Below the pieces are notes generated by a model, which was not told where the DNA came from, ran no database searches, and saw only the letters and a program-made list of their open reading frames with translations. DNA of 64,000 nucleotides from CAYPGT01 sp964512985 (GTDB lineage: Bacteria; Cyanobacteriota; Vampirovibrionia; LMEP-6097), in contig CAZELI010000010.1 in assembly GCA_964512985.1 (NCBI GenBank), positions 1-64,000 of the forward strand, written 5' to 3'. Both the position numbers and the translations under genes were made by a program. Of the stretch, positions 41,952 to 49,203 are shown piece after piece. Every line of letters starts with the position of its first letter. Within the stretch, counting starts at the first letter, position 1.

Positions 41952-42842
41952 ATGCTCGATCTACAAATCAACGGCTTTGCCACAGAAAACTTCTCGTGTA
42001 ATTTCTGGGAAGCGCCAAATGATGAAAGCATCACAGCATTAAACAAGTATCTTTATAAGGAAGATGTTAAACAATACTTAGCAACATTAATCACTGCAAG
42101 TTATGCAACTATAGAAACTAATCTTCAGCGTATTCAAGACTATGTTAATAAGCACGGCAAATCTTCAATTCTAGGAGTACATATGGAAGGCGGGCTAATC
42201 ACCCGTATGGGAGTACACCCTCTAGAACATGCTTCCGCACTGCAATACAAAGAAGCCAAAGCACTAGTTACTAAATTCCCTGGCTTAATTCGACTCTGGA
42301 CTCTCTGCCCCAAGCTCGATCCTCAAGGGCAAGTCACACGTTTATTACAAGATCATGACATCGTAGTTAGTTATGGTCATAGCAATGCTAGTTACCAAGA
42401 GGCTTATAGGGGATTTGAAGATTATGATGTACACCTTGTAACTCATTGGGGTAATGCTATGTATGTAATGGAAGGGTTCAGGCAGAGGGATTGCCGCGAA
42501 GAAGACCTATCGCGCTTGGACACTGAAACTGACGGTGGTATTGGGCTTGCGGCTTATCAACACCCCGATGTTTATTGTATGGCGATCGCTGGCTCAGAAG
42601 CTGATGCTGACTTACATTTAGACCCTCGTCTTCTCAAGAAATTATTCACCAAGAAGAAAAACAAAATGATCTTAGTAAGTGATATGGTTGTCAAAACCCC
42701 AAGGCCCAAGCCTGGTTGCGCTCTTCAAGGCGGCCTAGCAAGCTTAGCTAAACATACCAAGAATGCTATAGCAAGCGGAATCCCCGAAAGCGAAGTCAGA
42801 AAATCTTGTGAAGAAATCCCCAGATCAATTATTAATAATTAA
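41952..42842 (+). CDS. Short NagA-like amidohydrolase domain protein
   Basis: 296 residues, about 80 fewer than N-acetylglucosamine-6-phosphate deacetylase. The start (MLDLQINGFATENFS) corresponds to the DLQVNG motif that normally comes after a beta-sandwich segment, so that segment is absent. Retained sites: HMEGG (metal Glu loop), SYGHSNASY (His), VTHWGNAM (His) and LVSDMV (catalytic Asp). The Phe in the HLFNAM loop is replaced and HPLEHA is unusual. It may deacetylate another amino sugar. A TATTAT/TATAAA box lies within about 12 nt of the ATG and no Shine-Dalgarno, so it is probably leaderless. Confidence 0.75.
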   Translation: MLDLQINGFATENFSCNFWEAPNDESITALNKYLYKEDVKQYLATLITASYATIETNLQRIQDYVNKHGKSSILGVHMEGGLITRMGVHPLEHASALQYKEAKALVTKFPGLIRLWTLCPKLDPQGQVTRLLQDHDIVVSYGHSNASYQEAYRGFEDYDVHLVTHWGNAMYVMEGFRQRDCREEDLSRLDTETDGGIGLAAYQHPDVYCMAIAGSEADADLHLDPRLLKKLFTKKKNKMILVSDMVVKTPRPKPGCALQGGLASLAKHTKNAIASGIPESEVRKSCEEIPRSIINN

Positions 42843-42944
42843 GATTAGGCTGGATTTCCCCTAATACAAACACTGTAGTCAGTCTAAATAAGCCAATTAA
42901 TCTAACCTACTCCCTGTCGCCTAATAGGAGGGAACAATGTATTT

Positions 42945-43232
42945 ATGGACAGCATTAGCTTAAAGAACAAAGACCAAAAAGCAGTAGAAATGTTGACTAA
43001 GTTACTTAAGGCTGCCCGCCGTGCTCAACATGAAGGCAAGGACCAAGCTCTCTCCAAAATCATTGATAGAGCAGGTAAATTAAGTGATTATCTGAATGAT
43101 AGTTTATACCAAGCACAATTAGCCCGCGGCATACCTGCAGATATTTTTTATAAGAATTATTTATATCACCAACAACAAAGCCTAAATGCTAATGAGAAAT
43201 TTATTAGAGTTGAAGGTGTGGTTGTAGAGTAG
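42945..43232 (+). CDS. Hypothetical 95-residue helical protein
   Basis: Helical, basic first half (VEMLTKLLKAARRAQHEGKDQALSKIIDRAG) and a second half ending in a short beta stretch (EKFIRVEGVVVE). No signal or membrane segment. A strong TAGGAGGG Shine-Dalgarno lies 11 nt before the ATG; a closer ATG at 42937 opens only an 8-codon frame. Repeat copy G follows. No family recognised. Confidence 0.65.
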   Translation: MDSISLKNKDQKAVEMLTKLLKAARRAQHEGKDQALSKIIDRAGKLSDYLNDSLYQAQLARGIPADIFYKNYLYHQQQSLNANEKFIRVEGVVVE

Positions 43233-43258
43233 TTATTGATTTGAAACTTTGTTATATT

Positions 43259-43366
43259 GTCATCCTGAGGAGCAACCGTAGGTTGCGACGTAAGGATCCA
43301 CTACCTAACGAGAAATCCATAAAAGTGGATCCTTACGGTCGGGCTTCGCCCTCCCTCAGGATGACG
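43259..43366 (+). repeat. Nested palindromic repeat, copy G
   Basis: Orientation as copy A. Inner arms AAGGATCCACT and AGTGGATCCTT carry the A/T variant on both sides, so pairing is kept. It lies between the convergent 95-residue gene and fur. Confidence 0.9.
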
Positions 43367-43401
43367 AAATTGACACAGTTTAGAAGCGTTGATTTATAAA
43401 T

Positions 43402-43884
43402 TTACTGTCTATGCTTGCGCCCATCATCGTCACCGCTTTCATGCTGACAGTTAGCAAAAATCTGGAATTGCATATCGACGATTTCTACGCCGTATTTCTC
43501 GGCAATGCGCTTACCTAGCTCATTAACCATCTCATCTTCAAACTCAATAGTTTTATTACAGTTCAGGCAAATTATATGATGATGCGGCGGGGCGTCTGCG
43601 TCTATCAATTCATAATGTTTATGCGACTCAGCAAAGTCTAATTCGCGTAGGATATTCATCTTCACTAGCATTCGTAATGTTCTGTAAGTAGTAGCAAGTG
43701 AAACATCTTCATTCTTCTTCTGTAGGATCTCAAACACATCCTCTGCGCTTAGATGCTTATCCCCAGCCTCTTGGAAAATACGAATAACGATCTCACGTTG
43801 TGGCGTTACTCTATAACCTTGACTACGTAAGTTCTTGAGAAGCTCTTCTGTTTTATCCTCTAAGGTCATATCGCTTGGTCCCAT
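43402..43884 (-). CDS. fur: Ferric uptake regulator (Fur family)
   Basis: 160 residues from the ATG (an in-frame TTG precedes it). A winged-helix DNA-binding part (GYRVTPQREIVIRIFQEAGDKHLSAEDVFEILQ, VSLATTYRTLRMLVKMNILREL) is followed by the metal-binding dimerisation part (PPHHHIICLNC). Only the first CxxC pair (CLNC) is complete; the C-terminal one is reduced to NCQH. A Fur box overlaps its -35 region (44021-44035), which implies autoregulation. Its 5' UTR is a 99-nt two-hairpin sequence shared with prmC. Fur boxes at feoAB and the ferredoxin define a local regulon, although the sequence alone cannot exclude Zur or PerR specificity. Confidence 0.92.
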   Translation of the reverse strand: MGPSDMTLEDKTEELLKNLRSQGYRVTPQREIVIRIFQEAGDKHLSAEDVFEILQKKNEDVSLATTYRTLRMLVKMNILRELDFAESHKHYELIDADAPPHHHIICLNCNKTIEFEDEMVNELGKRIAEKYGVEIVDMQFQIFANCQHESGDDDGRKHRQ

Positions 43885-43900
43885 CAATTAGATTTCCTTT

Positions 43901-43999
43901 GAAACTTGGAATTTTCCTTAAAGCGACACCGCGCGTTCCGCGCGGTCGCTATCTTTTTTCATAGACCTCTAATCGAAACCTAAGTTTCGAAAGAGGTCT
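43901..43999 (-). promoter_or_regulatory. Two-hairpin 5' leader of fur (shared with prmC)
   Basis: Read on the minus strand it starts 5 nt after the -10 hexamer, i.e. at the expected +1. Hairpin 1 is GACCTCTTTCGAAAC facing GTTTCGATTAGAGGTC, followed by TATGAAAAAAGATA. Hairpin 2 is GCGACCGCGCG-gaa-CGCGCGGTGTCGC, followed by AAGTTTC and then directly the AAAGGAA Shine-Dalgarno. A TTCC upstream can pair with GGAA in the Shine-Dalgarno. A near-identical sequence precedes prmC (52276-52374). Candidate cis-acting regulatory RNA; no known riboswitch recognised. Confidence 0.6.
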
Positions 44000-44004
44000 A
44001 TTTC

Positions 44005-44035
44005 ATTATAACAGCTTATTAAGAATGATTCTCAA
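44005..44035 (-). promoter_or_regulatory. fur promoter with Fur box
   Basis: TATAAT on the minus strand at 44005-44010 and a TTGAGA -35-like hexamer at 44030-44035 (spacer 19 bp, long). The Fur box TTGAGAATCATTCTT occupies 44021-44035 and also codes the last residues (ENHS) of the upstream heptosyltransferase gene. Confidence 0.75.
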
Positions 44036-44993
44036 TAAACAATTCAAGTCCCTGCATACACTTCGCATAGCCTTCTACTAGATTAGAACAATGTTTAGGT
44101 CTATTAGTAGCACTAGGATTACAACTACAATCCCCAGAACGCAAGACCTCGGCATAAGGGCTAAAGGGCCCGAAGCGCTTCTCAGAGGTAATAGAGAAAA
44201 GAGCAGTAATAGGAACTCCTACTGCTGCGCCTATATGCAAGATCCCAGTATCAGCAGAATATAAATGTTTCGCTTTGGATAAAATACTCACTAATTCTAC
44301 AAGTGAAGTTTTACCAATTAAATTTAAGACTCGTCCATTACATTGCGCTACGGCATCTAAGGTCTGGCTAATATTAATTTCATCAGGTCCACCCAAAAGA
44401 ACAATATTGTTATCCGTATTACTTAATTGCTTAGTTATAAGGTCAATCCATTTATCTAAGGGGTAAGCACGATGGGGTCTTAAGCTACCGACTCCTGGAA
44501 CAACACAAACATAAGGGATGCCAATGGGAACAAGGTTTTTACTTATCGGCGTTAGGGTCTTCCATGCTAAAAGAGAAAAGGGATCACTAAGTAATTGTTG
44601 CTTTATACCTTGATAATAACTAATAACATAATTAGCCACTGCACTTAAACTATCATCACGTTTATAAATACTAGTTTTAGCTGCCTTAATAAATCTAAGA
44701 TTTAACCACCAAGCCTTAAGCCAACCAGAGTGCAGGAATATAAACTCATCAACCCTTGTTGAACCTATATGAGACATTACCGGGGCTAGGTTGTTTTTAG
44801 TAACTAAATGAACCTTATCTATATAGTCAGTACACTTTTCTAATAAATCTACTAATTGTTGAGAACCCACTATATATTCAATCTGTGCCTCAGAATTATT
44901 CTTACGTAATAACTTCACAAAGGGTAATGTATGTACTACATCACCAATGGCACCAACCCTATAAATTATTATTCTTTGTTTGGTAGAACTCAT
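44019..44993 (-). CDS. ADP-heptose:LPS heptosyltransferase family (GT9)
   Basis: 324 residues. N-terminal RVGAIGDVVHTLPFVKLLRK and C-terminal VLLGGPDE...NLIGKTSLVELVSILSKAKHLYSADTGILHIGAAVGVP are the GT9 donor and acceptor motifs; ALFSITSEKRFGPF is typical of the end. It probably adds heptose or a related sugar to the LPS inner core. Cysteines cluster near the end (CSCNPSATNRPKHCSNLVEGYAKC). Its final codons overlap the Fur box of the downstream fur gene. It is divergent from fliP. Confidence 0.88.
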   Translation of the reverse strand: MSSTKQRIIIYRVGAIGDVVHTLPFVKLLRKNNSEAQIEYIVGSQQLVDLLEKCTDYIDKVHLVTKNNLAPVMSHIGSTRVDEFIFLHSGWLKAWWLNLRFIKAAKTSIYKRDDSLSAVANYVISYYQGIKQQLLSDPFSLLAWKTLTPISKNLVPIGIPYVCVVPGVGSLRPHRAYPLDKWIDLITKQLSNTDNNIVLLGGPDEINISQTLDAVAQCNGRVLNLIGKTSLVELVSILSKAKHLYSADTGILHIGAAVGVPITALFSITSEKRFGPFSPYAEVLRSGDCSCNPSATNRPKHCSNLVEGYAKCMQGLELFIENHS

Positions 44994-45040
44994 CTAAGAA
45001 ACTATATTTTAGCAATACGCGTCTAATACTAAGGCGTACT

Positions 45041-45763
45041 ATGCATAGATTAACACTATTATTTCTTTTATTTACAAGTCAAGCCGCTCAAGCTGCGCCA
45101 GGACTATCCCTAAATCTTGGAGAAGATTCACGTGGTGTAGCAGTAGGAGTACAATTATTAGTCTTACTTACCATCCTGAGTATCGCTCCCTCTATATTGC
45201 TGATGACGACTAGTTTTGTAAGATTTATTGTTGTCTTTGGGATGTTGCGTACAGCGATTGGTCTGGGTCAATTACCACCAACCCAGGTCCTTGTCGGGCT
45301 TTCATTGATTCTTACTTTTATGGTGATGCAACCTACTTTTAATCGTATTAATACCGAAGCTCTACAACCATTTATGAACCAACAGATAGATGAGAAAGAA
45401 TTCTTCGCTAAATCCTTTGATCCACTAAAAGAATTCATGCTTAAGCAAACCTCGGAACCTGAGCTAAGGTTAGCTGTGAAAACCGCAGATATAGAGCAAC
45501 CTGAAAGTATCCTAGATATCCCTACTCATATAATTATTGTAGCTTTCATGCTTAGTGAGCTTAAGAAGTCCTTCCAGATTGGGTTTATGATTTTCTTGCC
45601 CTTTATTATTATCGATATGATTGTGGCAAGTGCCTTAGTCTCTGTGGGATTAATGTTCTTACCACCGACTACCATTGCTCTACCTTTCAAGGTGATACTC
45701 TTTGTTCTCATAGATGGTTGGGCGGTACTCAGTGACGGGTTAGTACAGGGATTTGTTAAATAA
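45041..45763 (+). CDS. fliP: Flagellar export gate protein FliP
   Basis: 240 residues with a signal peptide (MHRLTLLFLLFTSQAAQA), then the FliP core: ILSIAPSILLMTTSFVRFIVVFGMLRTAIGLGQLPPTQVLVGLSLILTFMV in one run, and the C-terminal half with FMLSELKKSFQIGFMIFLPFIIIDM and MLPP-like MFLPPTTIALPFKV. It forms the FliPQR core of the flagellar type III export gate. The stop overlaps the fliQ start (TAATG). fliR is not behind fliQ. Confidence 0.95.
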   Translation: MHRLTLLFLLFTSQAAQAAPGLSLNLGEDSRGVAVGVQLLVLLTILSIAPSILLMTTSFVRFIVVFGMLRTAIGLGQLPPTQVLVGLSLILTFMVMQPTFNRINTEALQPFMNQQIDEKEFFAKSFDPLKEFMLKQTSEPELRLAVKTADIEQPESILDIPTHIIIVAFMLSELKKSFQIGFMIFLPFIIIDMIVASALVSVGLMFLPPTTIALPFKVILFVLIDGWAVLSDGLVQGFVK

Positions 45764-46047
45764 TGGACCAAGCGCAGTTTATAGATATCTCTAATCAAGC
45801 GTTAATAGCCACTGCTATAGTTTCTATTCCGATACTTATACCTGCTCTAATCGGTGGTATCCTGATAAGTCTCTTCCAGACTGTAACTCAGATCAATGAA
45901 CAGACTTTAACCTTTGTACCGAAGCTTATAATACTTATCGTTAGTTATGCCTTCGCTGGTCCTTGGATAGTACGTTTCATGATGAACTACACCATGGAGA
46001 TCTTAGAAAAAATTCCCGAATTAAGTATTAGTCCGCAGGTGATATAA
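45763..46047 (+). CDS. fliQ: Flagellar export gate protein FliQ
   Basis: 94 residues and two membrane hairpin helices: IVSIPILIPALIGGILISLFQTVTQINEQTLTFVPKLIILIVSYAFAGPW contains the FliQ signature FQ(T)xTQIxEQTL. Coupled to fliP. The operon ends here, tail-to-tail with the DUF234 ATPase gene after 50 bp. Confidence 0.94.
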   Translation: MDQAQFIDISNQALIATAIVSIPILIPALIGGILISLFQTVTQINEQTLTFVPKLIILIVSYAFAGPWIVRFMMNYTMEILEKIPELSISPQVI

Positions 46048-46097
46048 AGTTAAAAATAGCTCTAACAATTTACTCTCAAGCTAGAAGTCGGGTTACC

Positions 46098-47504
46098 TTA
46101 CAAAATATCTTCAAGACTAAGTATTTGATTAAAGTACTCAGTATCTTGAAGAGACTTATCAGCACCATATAAAGAAATTAAGATTTTGTCTACCGTAAAA
46201 CCTTTGGGCTTCTCTAATAGAGCGAGTTTCCGTTCAAATTCAGGAATAATTTTTGAGTTAATTTTTTTATCCTGATATTTTACTTCACAAACACCTAGAA
46301 CTTTATCCGATCTCTTATAAATCAAATCTATTTGAAATTTAGAATCTTTCTTGTTATAAAAAGGAGCTACTTGTATTATTTCATCAGCAAAATTCATTTT
46401 ATTAGCTAAATAGTATGCATTTTTAAGAGCAAATCTTTCAAAAGCAAAGCCCAACCAAGGTTGCCAAACCTTCTCTACTAGAGAATCAAAAAGGTTTTTG
46501 GAATTTATATTATCCCTTATATGCTCTAAATTAGGCTCTATAAATTTATAATAGAAAATCAAATATTCATCAGCCAGTTTATACTTACGAAACTTGGAGG
46601 AAGCAGTCATATTATAAGAGATATAACTCTTAATAATTTCTGCTTTCTCTAAATTAGATAAATATAACTTCAAACCACCACCAGAGACAATATCTAATTT
46701 TTGAGATATTTCATTAAAAGTATAAGCTTGATTTTTGAGTAATTTTACGATACGAATATAGTTTTTAGTTTCTTTAAATTGATTATAAAAAATTTTATCT
46801 GCTTCATTAAATAGAAACCCAGCAGGATCAAAACATAAAGAATTGATGTTTTGTTTAAAAGATTTATTTAAATCAATTTCTTCCAAATACTTGGGAATAC
46901 CACCAAGTATCATAAGATAAAGTAAAATCTCTTCTTTACTACGTTTACCCTTAAAGAATTTTGCCGCAGTGGTAGGGTCTAATTGTTTGAGTAAGATTTG
47001 AGAATTTATTCTTCCGTATAAGGCCTTAGAATTAATGACTTTATTGATCATAAATGAAGCTACGGAACCACATAGAATCAACATTAAATCTTGCTTTGAC
47101 CAATACCTGTCCCAATAAGATTTAAGCAAGCTTACTATTCTACTGTGACCCGTAGCTATCCATTGAAACTCATCCAAGAAAAGAATTTTTCTACCAGGTT
47201 TTGAAAAAACTCGCTGTGTCAAAAAATCAAAAACTTCAGACCAAGATTTGAATTTAGTTTGTTTTAAAAATGGATCATTGAGTTGAATACTCATTTCTTT
47301 GATAAACTCTTCTATTTGAGTCGAGACTATTTCATTTTCAAGTCCTTCAAATCTATAACTTAGTTTTTTTGATTTTAAGAACTCTTCAACTAGGGCGCTT
47401 TTACCAACTCGTCGCCTTCCATATATAACTATTAATTCGCCTTTCTTAGAGCGATATTTCTCTTCTAGCAGTTTTAATTCTTCTTCCCTTCCAAAAAATT
47501 TCAT
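46098..47504 (-). CDS. P-loop ATPase with DUF234-type C-terminal nuclease-like domain
   Basis: 468 residues of the archaeal-type ATPase class. FFGREEELKLLEEKY leads into Walker A GRRRVGKS (29-36); Walker B is KILFLDEFQW and the sensor is LILCGSVAS. A winged-helix (FNEISQKLDIVSGGGLKLYLSNLEKAEII) precedes the DUF234 end with D393, E407-V-K409, i.e. a complete D...ExK. Such genes are common in archaea and behave like mobile genes; function unknown. Three 58-bp units with dyads (47501-47650) overlap its start codon. Confidence 0.88.
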   Translation of the reverse strand: MKFFGREEELKLLEEKYRSKKGELIVIYGRRRVGKSALVEEFLKSKKLSYRFEGLENEIVSTQIEEFIKEMSIQLNDPFLKQTKFKSWSEVFDFLTQRVFSKPGRKILFLDEFQWIATGHSRIVSLLKSYWDRYWSKQDLMLILCGSVASFMINKVINSKALYGRINSQILLKQLDPTTAAKFFKGKRSKEEILLYLMILGGIPKYLEEIDLNKSFKQNINSLCFDPAGFLFNEADKIFYNQFKETKNYIRIVKLLKNQAYTFNEISQKLDIVSGGGLKLYLSNLEKAEIIKSYISYNMTASSKFRKYKLADEYLIFYYKFIEPNLEHIRDNINSKNLFDSLVEKVWQPWLGFAFERFALKNAYYLANKMNFADEIIQVAPFYNKKDSKFQIDLIYKRSDKVLGVCEVKYQDKKINSKIIPEFERKLALLEKPKGFTVDKILISLYGADKSLQDTEYFNQILSLEDIL

Positions 47505-47650
47505 ATAGAATCCGCAAACAGAAATATTATAGAACTCTTTGCGGATTATGTCAAAATTTCATATGGAATCCGCAAACAGAAATATTATAGAACTCTTTGC
47601 GGATTATGCCAAAATCTCACAAAGAATCCGCAAATGGAAATATTACAAGG
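47501..47650 (-). repeat. 58-bp tandem operator-like repeat overlapping an ATPase start
   Basis: Units start at 47501, 47559 and 47617 (the last is partial). Each full unit holds AATCCGCAAA and TTTGCGGATT, a perfect 10-bp inverted repeat 19 bp apart (47509-47547, 47567-47605). The third has only the first half-site (47625-47634). The first unit includes the start codon (47502-47504), so binding would block both transcription and translation. Confidence 0.75.
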
Positions 47651-47659
47651 TTTATAGGC

Positions 47660-48997
47660 TTAAACACTCTCTAGAACTCTCTTCGGTCCATGTATAGGAT
47701 CTTCGATAAGAATAGTTTGTTCGCGGCTAGGTCCGACACTGACTATGGTGATAGGGATACCGAGTATCTTCTCAAGATAGCGTACGTAATTAATAGCGCC
47801 TTGTGGTAACTCACTGAACTCCCTAGCGTCAGTGGATCTCTTACCCTCATCCTTCCAGGTCTCAAGCTTCTCGTAGATTGGCTCTACATACTTAAGGAAG
47901 TTAGACTTAGCAGGTAGATCAGAATAAACTTCACCGGTGCGTATATCCTTATACTCTGTGCATACGTATAACTCTTCTACATCATCGAGTACATCGAGCT
48001 TGGTGAGCGCAAGACAGTCCATGCCATTAATACGAATCGCATAACGCATGAGTACTGCATCGAACCAACCTACGCGGCGTGCTCTACCAGTAGTAGTACC
48101 AATCTCTTCCCATGCTGTACCTTCTGCACGGAGTATCTTCGCTGAAGTGCCAGCTACTTCTGTAGGGAATGGTCCTTCACCAACACGCGTAGTATAAGCC
48201 TTGCCCACACCGATAACTCTATCTATGAAATTCGGTCCTACTCCAGAACCAACGCAAGCACCGCCAGCAACAGGATTAGAGCTAGTAACATATGGATAAG
48301 TACCGTGATCTAGATCTAGTAAAGTACCTTGCGCACCTTCAAATAAAATATTCTTACGTTCTTTATTAGCTTGCCAAATAATTGCAGCTGTATCAAACAC
48401 ATGCGGCGCTAATTGTTTACCATACTCCAAATACTCTCTATAAACGGCTTCTATAGTAAGTGGCTCAAGCCCATAAAGTCTCTCTAATAATATATTCTTC
48501 TCAGGAATAAGCACCTTCAGCTTATTCAATAATTCATCAGGCTCTATTAGGTCGCACATACGTAAACCACTACGAGCAGACTTATCTGCGTAAGTAGGAC
48601 CGATACCACGACAAGTAGTTCCTATCTTACGTGAGCCACGCATATCCTCTTGAGCCTTGTCTATGATTAAGTGGTAAGGAAGTGTTACATGCGCTGAAGC
48701 GCTAATCTGTAAACCACTCATATCAATACCTTGCTCTTTCAGTTCTCCCACCTCACGAAGAATTACCTTAGGATCAATCACTGTCCCAGGTCCCACCATA
48801 CAGATAGTTCCCTTATTAAGAATCCCTGACGGAATCAAATGAAATTTATACTTCTTACCATTAGCATTCACTGTGTGCCCAGCATTAGAACCACCTTGGT
48901 AGCGCACTATATAATCTGCGTTACGTGACAGTAAATCAACTATCTTAGCCTTACCTTCATCTCCCCACTGCGCTCCTACTATTATTACGTTTGCCAT
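47660..48997 (-). CDS. purA: Adenylosuccinate synthetase
   Basis: First committed step from IMP to AMP. I place the start at the ATG giving MANVIIVGAQWGDEGKAK, 445 residues; an open frame continues 28 codons upstream but has no family resemblance. P-loop GAQWGDEGKAK, the Asp and His of the active site (GDEGKAK and AGHTV), GPTYADKSAR, and the C-terminal TKLDVLD (guanine binding) are present. It stands alone. Upstream lie paired AGGGG-N6-GACCCC motifs shared with the divergent comM gene. Confidence 0.95.
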   Translation of the reverse strand: MANVIIVGAQWGDEGKAKIVDLLSRNADYIVRYQGGSNAGHTVNANGKKYKFHLIPSGILNKGTICMVGPGTVIDPKVILREVGELKEQGIDMSGLQISASAHVTLPYHLIIDKAQEDMRGSRKIGTTCRGIGPTYADKSARSGLRMCDLIEPDELLNKLKVLIPEKNILLERLYGLEPLTIEAVYREYLEYGKQLAPHVFDTAAIIWQANKERKNILFEGAQGTLLDLDHGTYPYVTSSNPVAGGACVGSGVGPNFIDRVIGVGKAYTTRVGEGPFPTEVAGTSAKILRAEGTAWEEIGTTTGRARRVGWFDAVLMRYAIRINGMDCLALTKLDVLDDVEELYVCTEYKDIRTGEVYSDLPAKSNFLKYVEPIYEKLETWKDEGKRSTDAREFSELPQGAINYVRYLEKILGIPITIVSVGPSREQTILIEDPIHGPKRVLESV

Positions 48998-49050
48998 TGT
49001 TTTATTCCAAAACCAACATTGTAGCAAATTATTAAATACTTTGCTCCGCC

Positions 49051-49165
49051 AGGGGTTAAATGACCCCCTTGAGCAATTCATTTTTAACCAAATTTCTTAA
49101 CCATTCAACTAAAACCCTTATAAACACTGGGTTTCAGAATAAGTTCTCAGGGGACTTTTGACCCC
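49051..49165. promoter_or_regulatory. Paired AGGGG-N6-GACCCC motifs between purA and comM
   Basis: AGGGGTTAAATGACCCC (49051-49067) and AGGGGACTTTTGACCCC (49149-49165) are 98 bp apart, one near each of the two divergent starts. They stand out in this AT-rich spacer and may bind one regulator shared by purA and comM. Confidence 0.45.
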
Positions 49166-49203
49166 TTTCATTTCACTAAGTAGTTTGTTAAAACTATAAC
49201 CAC

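Noticed and set aside
42937..42963. ATG opening an 8-codon frame (MYLWTALA) just after TAGGAGGG
   Set aside because: Only 3 nt from the Shine-Dalgarno, so the ATG at 42945 is the better start; a leader peptide is not excluded but nothing supports it.
48998..49081. 28-codon N-terminal extension of purA
   Set aside because: MANVIIVGAQWGDEGKAK is the normal PurA start; the extension is Cys/Trp-rich without family similarity and covers the promoter region with the AGGGG-N6-GACCCC site.
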